From contig JAAEAF010003062.1 of the NCBI GenBank assembly GCA_011037195.1, positions 1 to 64,000 of the forward strand: a stretch of DNA of 64,000 nt, in the 5' to 3' direction. Within the stretch, counting starts at the first letter, position 1; the number at the start of each line of letters is the position of its first letter. This stretch comes from Triatoma infestans (Eukaryota; Arthropoda; Insecta; Hemiptera; Reduviidae). A model generated the notes under the pieces. The model made no database searches. It saw only the letters and a list, made by a program, of their open reading frames with translations, and was not told the DNA's origin. Shown in pieces: positions 56,287 to 64,000 of the stretch. Both the position numbers and the translations under genes were made by a program.

Positions 56287-57059
56287 TATGATGACGGACG
56301 TAATGTCAGATCCTAAAAAATTTTTTTTTCTGCATTTTTCAGGAAAAAGTTCAACGTCAAGGTTCAGATCTAAACGTTGAAAAATCTTTGCGAATCTTCG
56401 TGCATTTAAGGAGAGAAAGAGAAAAAGGACGATAAAATTTATAATTCACTTAAACACCTAGGCGATTTAATAAAACACAAAATAAATAAGCACGAGAACG
56501 TAAGTGTAACATCGTACAAATCATACAGTACATCTAGATCTCTCTATAAACGCAAACAGGACACGGGATAGTTGTGTTAAAGACCGCGGACCCTACAGGT
56601 GGCTACACAGCTCCTCCGTGCGGATATTGTAGTGTGTCGGTCGCGCTCTCTTGCATTCTTTAATAACAAACTCTTCCCAACTCTACCGCAAAACCTCTTC
56701 TCTAGAAGTGACTTTCTTGGTCAAATTGTACTGTTACACTGTATTCTTTGGTATTACTATCTATTAAATATATCTTTTTTTTACTTTCTTTTTTTGGTGA
56801 AGATTTACTAACATTAAAAAATATGACAACATATGGAAACCACAAATATAAACAGTCAATAAAAGCATAAATTAAAAAAAAAAAAAAACTACTTATATTT
56901 ATTAGTTTCTATTTATGCAGTACCACCTTCTTCTTATGTTTGACCATATAAGTATTAGTAACTTTTAAGGAAGCTAGTAAATAGCACGTTCTGTAAATGT
57001 AATTCATCATTATCTATTAGTTATAATAGTTAGTTTACTTACCAATTATCATAAATATT
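53881..57059. other. Long AT-rich stretch, mostly unexplained
   Basis: Contains a faint TAAGAG trace (54240-54480), a partial hammerhead-like end on the minus strand at 55785-55810 (GGCCGAAACGTCGG without the CTGANGA half), (GA)n at 56255-56281, and a GC-richer block at 56575-56660. No gene recognised. Confidence 0.4.
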
Positions 57060-57372
57060 GGAAGTTGTGTACGGGTATATCGAGAAAATAGCAACAACCT
57101 GAAAAAAAGAAGAAAAAAAAAAAAAAAGAAAGTCATTCCGTAAAGTAACAATTCCGGATTTACGGATTTGAACCTTCAAACCGGATTTGGTGTGATCGAA
57201 AAGGAAATATCTAGTTTTTTCAAGTTTCCTTTATTTTCCGTTTTCGTGACATTTTACTTTATATTCACAGATATCATATTTTTTAGAAGCATTGATAGAA
57301 TTCCAAATTTGAAGACAATCAGTTAACCGGAAGTTAACGACTTCTTTGCAGAGTAGGTTTTTGAGTTTTTTT
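57060..57372. repeat. TAAGAG element pieces, variant B
   Basis: 57060-57235 reads in minus orientation (AACAATTCCGGATTTACGG). 57290-57372 reads in plus orientation (CAGTTAACCGGAAGTTAACG). Confidence 0.5.
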
Positions 57373-57373
57373 T

Positions 57374-58070
57374 TACTTTCACTCACTTCTAGTAAGAGGA
57401 AGTATTTATAGGTAATCGTACCAAATTTTCGATATCGAGTTTTCATCGGAAATATCCGTTTTGAGGTCCCGTGAGTTTAAGAAAGTGGTTTTTAGAAAGT
57501 GGTATGCGTATATATATACAGCACAGCTCACAAATGAAAAATCGTAGAAAGTTCAAACTTGATATTCCGTTTAGGTATAATCATGGGATCTGACTGTAGG
57601 TTATCTGTTAAAATTCCTCAACCGGAAATACTACCTTTACTGAATTTTTTTTTTTTACATTTTGCGATTTTCTCAAAAATGGCTCCAACGATTTTCTTCA
57701 AACTTGGTATATCAACTAAACATACAAACAGCTATAACTTTTATTTGAAACATTTCTCTGGGAAATTTATTTAATAGTTTGACGGGAGAGGTGGAGTTAT
57801 GTTTTCCTCTAAAGTGCTATTTCAGTTTATTACACAATGTTATCATCTAAATAATATTAATTATAATTAAATATGTTGTTGAAATTCCGTGTTTCTAGAA
57901 AATTAGTATACCGGTTTTTACTGAAGTTTTTTCCATTTTTTGTGTGATTTTCTCCATAAAAAACGCCGATGAATTTCATTAAATTTTGTATCCTAACTAT
58001 AAAGTTTCAATTACAACTTTTGAAAACTGAAGTAAGAGAAAGTTGTGTGACTGTTTCACATCATATTTTT
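57374..58070 (+). repeat. TAAGAG element, complete short form
   Basis: ACTTTCACTCACTTCTAGTA at the left, TTCATCGGAAATATCCG, a nearly absent microsatellite, CATGGGATCTGACTGTAGG, AACCGGAAATAC, one module, and the right end GAAGTAAGAGAAAGTTGTG with TTTCACATCATATTTT. Confidence 0.9.
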
Positions 58071-58459
58071 GTTAATTTAAAAAACAACATTCTAAACAAA
58101 TTATAACAAAAAAAAAACTTTGAAATATAGATCACAAAGAATTTGCAGGGTGTAAAACTACGATATAATAACTATGACATTCTGTGCAAAAGGTTTCCAT
58201 TATGCGGTCAAGTTGGGCAGGAAAAAAAAAAAGATTCTGGGTTATACTTTAAACATGTGCTGGCGCACGTCTTCCTTGTTAAAAACTAATGTCAGTATTA
58301 TAATAATGTATTATAATAATATATGAACTTCCTTGAGAACGCGACAACGAAAGGAATCAGGCCAATATTGTTGGGCGAAATGTGTTTACGATCAGTTCTA
58401 CTGATATTCAATAAATTAAAATCAGGAAGAACCAGCATACCGTAAAATGAAGCTTTTTT

Positions 58460-58685
58460 TCTTTTTTAATTTTCCTTACTACTGCAAGACGAAATTGGGA
58501 TCTGATCAAGTTTTCGAAATTGATTTTTCAACAGAAAGAAAATGTTTTTTAGCGAATTGTTCGAAAATTATCATTCAAATAAATCTGTTGAAAATTTGTC
58601 ATTCATAACTGCAGTAATTCATAAATTTATAAATTGCAGTGCAGTAAGAGAATACAGTGGCAGTGTTTCACACTAATTTTATTTT
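58460..58685 (+). repeat. TAAGAG element, deletion derivative (about 0.2 kb)
   Basis: Left end TTTTCCTTACTACTGCAAGA, TTTTTTAGCGAATTG, then directly the right end GCAGTAAGAGAATACAGTGG and GTTTCACACTAATTTT. All internal modules are lost, as in a MITE-like derivative. Confidence 0.65.
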
Positions 58686-59447
58686 TCTAATCAGAGCACG
58701 AATTTATTTTTAAATTTCTTATTGGTTTAAAGATGGGTTTATTTTTGCTGTTCAACAAACTTAATAAAAATTGATAAAAAAAGAGAATAAGAAATCAAAG
58801 AAATTATCTCAGAGAGTTAATTAATATCATTATTAACATCATCTTTTTCACTTAGTTCCCAATTAATATGTTATAAAAGTATCGCTGAGGATGAATTGCT
58901 ATTTGTCTTAAGAGAATTTAATTAATTATATTTTTAAAATTCAACCTCCTTAATATAGCGAGTCACTTTTTTGTTTGACTATATAATACTTTTTCTAAAT
59001 CATTTGTTTAACTATCTCAATATAGATAAATAAAGGAAACATAACACATAGCTCTTTTACAAACTTCCAGATTACAAATTCTATTTTCATGTCTCACATT
59101 GAGTGTATTCCATTCAATTAGTGGGGAGGGGGCTATGTATTGACAAGTTATCTCTTAACACTTGTCATACATGTACATAGCTGCATTTTACTAGTTTTGT
59201 ATTATTACAGGCCATTCCTAGTTTCTAGGAAGGTATTATAGAAAGAAAACACATGTTCACTGCCATTCATTCATTATGTTGACATTTTCCAGACAATGTT
59301 TGTAGCAATAAATGATTATTTATTGCTACTCTGTTGAATGAATATAAGTAAAAATATTTCTATGTAAGCAATGTTTAACCATGTTTTAAATCTTGGTGTT
59401 TTATGTTTTTTACTGTTAAATGAAACTTGAACAAAAAAAATAAATAA
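58686..59447. other. AT-rich stretch without recognised feature
   Basis: Nothing recognised. Confidence 0.4.
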
Positions 59448-59530
59448 ATCTGGTGTGAAACACTCACACGACTTTCTCTTACTACGAAATGGCAAATTTT
59501 CTTCACACTTAACAATTATTCTTATTAGTA
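59448..59530 (-). repeat. TAAGAG element left-end fragment
   Basis: AAATCTGGTGTGAAACACTC and GACTTTCTCTTACTACG, then broken off at the foldback element. Confidence 0.75.
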
Positions 59531-59706
59531 TCAGAGATATTTTTCGTGATAGCATGCTTTTTTGTGGTCATCAACTGGTTTTGGGTGTTCGCCCGTCATC
59601 AGGATGTTTTTTATCAAAACAGTGTGATAACTTAGACTTGCACAGAGCAACTTTAGTTGATACATTCAATGTAATTATAATGGGTTTGAGAAGGTGAGAA
59701 CTTGAG

Positions 59707-60300
59707 TTAGAGAGATAAATGAACTAGAAGCAAAGTTGAACACTGTATAATAGTAAGGTAATCCAAACGCCTCGACTTTACATTAAAATATATTAAATGG
59801 TAAGTGACAGGTAAAGAGAAAGGTTGTTGACGCGTTGTGACTGCTGTAGAACCCTGCTGCAAGACTGTCGGGTTTTTAGACTCTCTTCTTCTTTTCCTTT
59901 CTGGATCTATGCCTGGCAGGTCCTTGGCCGCCTTTAGCAGACTGTCCCAACCATCTCTGTCTGCGGCTTTCCTTTTCCACTGTCTGACGCCCATCTTCAT
60001 CAGATCTGCCTCCACATCCTGCAGCCAACGTAACCTTGGCCGGCCTCTAGGTCTTCTACCTCCTGGGTGCCCTTCATAGACCTTTCGAGGGGTTCTTTCT
60101 ACACTCATCCTGTGGAGGTGTCCCAACCAGCGCAACCTTCCCACTTTTATCGCAGCCACAAGCGTCTCTATTCCATAGAGCTGATACAATTCAGCGTTTT
60201 TACGTGGACGGAACACTCCGCCCTCAACTACTGGGCCATAAATACAGCGCAAAACTTTCCTCTCCCAGCAGTTCAATCTCTGCTCATCTGCTGCACTCAT
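59707..60300 (-). CDS. RTE-like LINE C-terminal fragment, open for 197 codons
   Basis: An uninterrupted frame, the longest in the window. It reads LNCWERKVLRCIYGPVVEGG, LRWLGHLHRMSVERTPRKVY, GRRPRGRPRLRWLQDVEADL and MGVRQWKRKAADRDGWDSLL. This is the C-terminal region of RTE-type reverse transcriptases (W-E-R-K-x-L-R..G-P, G-R-x-R-G-R-P-x-x-R-W, R-x-W-R..A-x-D-R). The catalytic domain is missing, so it cannot work alone. The first Met is arbitrary. About 60 residues after KAAKDLPGIDP are probably untranslated tail read through. The preserved frame suggests a recent insertion. It lies within the loop of a foldback element. Confidence 0.75.
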   Translation of the reverse strand: MSAADEQRLNCWERKVLRCIYGPVVEGGVFRPRKNAELYQLYGIETLVAAIKVGRLRWLGHLHRMSVERTPRKVYEGHPGGRRPRGRPRLRWLQDVEADLMKMGVRQWKRKAADRDGWDSLLKAAKDLPGIDPERKRRRESKNPTVLQQGSTAVTTRQQPFSLPVTYHLIYFNVKSRRLDYLTIIQCSTLLLVHLSL

Positions 60301-60359
60301 AATGTAAGCCTACAACAATATACTTTGATTAAAGATATAATGGTATGAGAGTTTCGAGA

Positions 60360-60420
60360 AACTTGTTACGCGTTTGTTGCGTAGAACCCTCTGCAAGACT
60401 GTCGGTAGACTCTCCCGCAG
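60360..60420 (-). repeat. Partial duplicate of the LINE 3' region
   Basis: TTGCGTAGAACCCTCTGCAA and GACTGTCGG repeat, in the same orientation, the LINE tail at 59835-59875 (GTAGAACCCTGCTGCAAGAC). Confidence 0.7.
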
Positions 60421-60946
60421 ATGTATTTAAACAGTTTCTCCCACTCTAGTCTGGTCTAAGCTAGAGAGTGATCTTGTCAAATTTTATGACTCTCTCTATC
60501 TACTATGGATCCCTTTCTTCGGATCCTATTGCATAATGTTATGTTGATACACTCAGTAACAACTAATTCTGCTCTATGCAAGTCTATGTTATCAAACTGT
60601 GTTGACAAAATATCCGGATGATGGGCGAACGCCCAAAACCGGTCGATGACCACAAAAAAAAAGCACGCTATCACAGAAAATATCTCTAATAGTAACATAA
60701 TGGTGTTGATTATTGATTTTAAATTGTACGTCGAATGAGTTAACTCTGCTGGTTTCTTTTTAACATAACTCTCTTCCACAGACTGACAGACTTTGGAAGT
60801 AACGAAGGCTTCTTGAATTAGTAGGGTTTATTTATTGTTTGCCACTTCATATTAGCACAAAATAATAGAAACTTCAATTTTTACTACAATAATTGGGTAA
60901 ACAACTGTAAAAAATAAATACAACAAAATAACAGCAAACTTTTAAA

Positions 60947-61217
60947 TTACATTGTTGTTGTGGGTGGGTCCGTCAGAGCTGGAAAGCATCAGAGATATTT
61001 TCCGTGATAGCCTGCTTGTTTTCATGGTCATCGATCGGTTTCGCGCGTTCGCCCATCATCAAGATGTGATAACATTTATCACAGAGTGTATCAACTAAAT
61101 ATACTGTGTGCAAGTGTAATATGTTATCACACGGGTTTTAACAAAACATCCTTATGAACGCCCGAAATCGGTCGATGACCACGAAAAGAAGCAGTCTATC
61201 CCGGAAAATATATCTGA
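60947..61217 (-). mobile_element. Hammerhead foldback retroposon, copy 6
   Basis: Tail on the left (TTGTTGTTGTGGGTGGGTCC, AGAGCTGGAAAGC), then ATCAGAGATATTTTCCGTGA, and a right arm ending GGAAAATATATCTGA. TTTAAA at 60941-60946 and 61218-61223 may be the duplication but is low in complexity. Ribozyme motifs (61029-61065 minus; 61148-61181 plus) are damaged: the left has TTGATGA, the right lacks part of stem II. Confidence 0.8.
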
Positions 61218-61223
61218 TTTAAA

Positions 61224-63630
61224 GCGAATATTTTTGCCACCATTATCAACAAATTAATATATATATACAATTAAAATTACCAGTGTTTTGTGGAAAGAAA
61301 TTTACTTTAACGCTCTGTTAAATAAAAACTTTTATATTCAAAATAACTATAGAATTAAATAGTTGTTTAAGGAACACACGATTAATATAATTATTAACAA
61401 AATTACATATATTTTTCTCTCTTTAACTGAATTTATCGTGCCTTTGTTTTTTTTTGTTTTGTTTTTATAGCGCTTACTTTAAAAAATAAACACATTATTA
61501 AGAAAGATAAAACAATAAGTTTATATAGGTTTTTGTGATCAATTCGTGACTGATTTCTAGTTTCCGGTCAATTTTTTTCTTGAATTAAAACAACTAGTGT
61601 TTATTTTATTTTTTTTAATAGCATATATATATATTTCTTTTGGTCCAATTTCTATAAGAATAAAGTGAGGGCTGTTTAAGAGAATTCATGGTACGTTTAA
61701 TAATATAATTATATAGATAGGAGAGGCTTACCTACTACCGCCAGCAAGGGTGGTCCCTTTTGTATGTTCGTATACCTTTCTTTCTTAGTACTCGTAGTTA
61801 ATGTATGAAGGTACTATTCTACATAAGCATAGAAGATACATGTTTAAAAACTATGGTAACTTTCTTAAAAGTGTTTTAGTAGATGAAACAAAGTCATGTT
61901 GTATAGTTCATGATATGTAAATAAGTTCATGTCCTACAGGCTTGATGTTTAATTATTATAGCAGTAGGGTGGGACCACCCAGATTTATAGATGTCTTCAT
62001 ATAATATGTGTATCTAACTTCTTCTAACCTACATTCACCTCTGTCTTGTAAGCTGTTATATACCTTCTTTTTTTCTTGAAAAAAAAACAAAAAAAACTAA
62101 TAATATGATTTCGTTTCTTTAGAAAGAAAGAAAGAAAGAAGAAACTGAAAGAAAGAAAAAAAGTTCCATCTGTATTATAAATACTTAATTTTGACTTCTA
62201 ACTAAGATGTTATTATCATATATTCTTCTTTCTTATCTTTCAAGATAAATTATATATAAACAAGAATTTATAAATATTATATTATATATATATTTAAGTA
62301 AGGTGCTTTTTATTCATAATCTCTATTTAATGTTAATCTATTTATATTAAATTTATACAGAGAACAGTGTAGTCTGGTTTAAATATATTAATTTAATAGA
62401 GCATTGCAGGATTACTGAGGGGGATTTAAAGAGATTTAAAATTGGTCTTAAACTAAGAATTTTTATTACAACCTAATTATTTATCTATTTTTAAATAAAT
62501 TATAGGTAAGTTCATTTATCCTATAGAGAAATTCAAGCTTAATCAGTCCATAGGTGGGTAATAAACTGGCCAGTTTCCAGGCACACTTCTTTTTTTATTA
62601 TACAGTAATAAAAATTACATTATCTTATTACCGTATCATAAAATTTTTAAATTAAAAAAAAAAAAATAAATAAATTAGTTTCTTAATTGCAATATTAAAC
62701 TCAATTTGAACTTCTTCCTTACTTTACTATTGAATTTTACTGGACTTTTTAATATTTATTGGCACAAGTCTGGCCGCCAAGGATCAGTCAATAAATGAAG
62801 AGAGAAATAAAGTTTAAATCAAAATATATCTACATAAGAATAATGATGCTATCAGAGCCCCTGTATTCCTGTTATCGGCTGTGTAACCACTTTAAGAGCA
62901 TTACATAACCTCTATGTATTGCTCACTCAAAAGACGTCAAGTCTTCAAGAAATTTGCACTTTAAAAGAATAAAGTTGAGTGATTTGATTTCTGAGGGAAT
63001 AATAAAAAAAAAAACATCTGGTATTCATTCACCAAGCAATATGTGGTGTAAGTTGCATGAATCCTGAAAATTTGTACAAGTGTGGTCCTGAAAATGCTAT
63101 ATGCACAGTTCGAGGTTGTAAGGCTTGCAAACCCACGCGCAGTATTTTCTTTCAGCCAAATCAGGAACCAAACCAAGGAAGAAAAAAGAAAACCGTTATC
63201 AAAGAATAATAAATAATTAAAATACTTTAATTAATAAAAAAAAAAATTCTGATAATCAAATTTAATTAATTAAGCGGGAGAAACAATGAAAAATCAATGT
63301 AAAAAAAATTGTTGCTAGTTACTTCCTCAATATATTCTTTGTTTAATTAAATTTTTGAAGTACTTAAATTCTGCTTCAAAACTTTACTTAACTTGACATC
63401 AACTAAACTTCGCATTGAATTACATTTATCTGCATTTTTAGGCACTTAAGAAGTTTAGCAATTTTACTTTTCTTTTTTTTTTCTTTTTAGATGTGCGCTT
63501 TGATTATAAAAATTATTCTTCTTTCTCAATATTTTAAATTTGAATTTTAAGAAAATGAATAAGAGTTGGTGTTTGTAGGAAGTCTCGTTTCTTTTCTGCC
63601 CACCTCCACCGAATAAGTGTTAAACCAAAT
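61224..63630. other. AT-rich stretch without recognised gene
   Basis: Contains a (GAAA)n tract at 62119-62160 and many A/T runs. No domain, SINE head or TAAGAG copy was recognised, making this the longest repeat-poor part of the window. Confidence 0.4.
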
Positions 63631-63638
63631 TCTTTTCC

Positions 63639-63831
63639 GCATCAGAGATATTTTCCATGATAGTCTGCTTGATTTGAGTGTATCTATTACTACATATACT
63701 GAGAGAAGTGTCATTACACTGCTTAACAAGACATCCTGATGATATGCAAACATAGACTGAAAAGTGGTCAATGACCACGAAATGAAGCAGCCTATCACGG
63801 AAAATATGTCTGATGTGAACCAAACAACAAC
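63639..63831 (+). mobile_element. Hammerhead foldback retroposon, copy 7 (short)
   Basis: ATCAGAGATATTTTCCATGA at the left; CACGGAAAATATGTCTGATG and a shortened tail AACCAAACAACAA at the right. TCTTTTCC at 63631-63638 and 63832-63839 is the target duplication. The left arm has lost its ribozyme segment. The right arm keeps CATC and CTGATGA but stem II is scrambled. Confidence 0.85.
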
Positions 63832-63934
63832 TCTTTTCCAGATGTTGTAAACAAAAATATATTTTGTTATCTTAAAATTGGCTAAATTAAAATTATTCTT
63901 TAAGCTTCTTCTTTTTTCGCGGAATATATTGTGT

Positions 63935-64000
63935 AGTGCGACCTAGAAGATCCCCTAGTGGTGCCATGTGACTCTGCATGATGCAGACTCTGGTGGCGCA
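63935..64000 (+). mobile_element. Possible start of another 17.6-like LTR
   Basis: AGTGCGACCTAGAAG and CTAGTGGTGCCATG resemble the opening of the LTR at 10237 (AGTAACGCAGCCACTGGTGC). The segment turns GC-rich at this point and is cut by the window edge. Confidence 0.4.

Larger units (their letters stand above)
59531..60689. mobile_element. Hammerhead foldback retroposon, copy 5, with a LINE in its loop
   Basis: Left arm TCAGAGATATTTTTCGTGAT to TTGATACATTCAATG (59531-59672). Right arm from about 60540 (TTGATACACTCAGTAAC) to AAAATATCTCTAA (60689). The loop of almost 900 bp holds the RTE-like reading frame at 59707-60300. A left-arm ribozyme (59569-59606, minus) keeps CTGATGA and most of stem II but has AAAA for GAAA. 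The right-arm one (60611-60647) has CGGATGA. The asymmetric tail seen in other copies is missing here. Confidence 0.75.

Noticed and set aside
56575..56820. Host gene exon or promoter
   Set aside because: GC-richer block and a 70-codon frame, but no splice pattern, domain or repeat match that could support a call.

Overview
The window reads as intergenic or heterochromatin-like DNA from an AT-rich animal genome, most likely an arthropod and plausibly an insect. The reasons are many decayed non-LTR retrotransposons of insect type (Jockey-like, I-like with RNase H, RTE-like), three tRNA-derived SINE families, a solo LTR resembling the 17.6/297 group (AGT start, ATAT target site), frequent microsatellites, and no operons. 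No intact host gene was recognised. Nearly all of the longer reading frames are shadows of repeats. The only sizeable uninterrupted coding piece is the C-terminal end of an RTE-like LINE at 59707-60300 (minus). All calls were made by eye; no database search was possible.

Layout. 1-320: minisatellite of 49 bp units. 1292-1635: probable solo LTR. 2904-5146: SINE-interrupted and tandem copies of the dominant repeat, called here the TAAGAG element. 6050-10120: three broken LINEs plus a foldback element. 10237-10630: solo LTR. 11850-12547: a long foldback element. 12545-19330: broken LINEs, including a GC-rich LINE 5' end with ORF1 and a 2 kb reverse transcriptase relic. 20030-20720: a solo LTR nested in a TAAGAG element. 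21590-22910: LINE tail. 23480-24040: an inverted SINE pair. 26851-28458: TAAGAG copies. 29050-29170 and 32149-32298: hammerhead-like motifs. 31320-32142: RNase H LINE tail. 33010-34335: TAAGAG pieces with two SINEs stacked at one site. 36213-51432: the densest run of TAAGAG copies, each near 0.7-1.0 kb. 51960-53156: two joined LINE fragments. 57374-58680: TAAGAG again. 59448-61223 and 63631-63839: three more foldback elements. From 63935: the start of another LTR.

The most interesting system is a family of palindromic (foldback) retroposons, seven copies at about 8790, 11863, 14817, 39451, 59531, 60947 and 63639. Their two arms each carry, in inverted orientation, a motif that folds as a small hammerhead ribozyme: CATC/GATG stem I, CUGANGA core, a GGGC-GAAC-GCCC stem II, GAAA, then a self-complementary ACCGGU stem III ending in the GUC cleavage triplet. 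The copies end on one side in an asymmetric CAACAA-type tail. They are flanked by variable-length target duplications (15 bp perfect, 13 bp with one mismatch, and others), as expected of target-primed reverse transcription and not of a DNA transposon. This is the architecture expected of a non-autonomous relative of Penelope-like elements. Separate hammerhead-like motifs at 19541, 29068 and 32149-32298 suggest more than one such family.

The second system is the TAAGAG element, by eye some 25-30 copies and fragments. It has short subterminal inverted repeats, a terminal hairpin, an internal CA/GT microsatellite and one to three internal modules separated by ACCGGAAGT. This resembles Helentron-associated (DINE-1-like) elements, but that assignment is inference.
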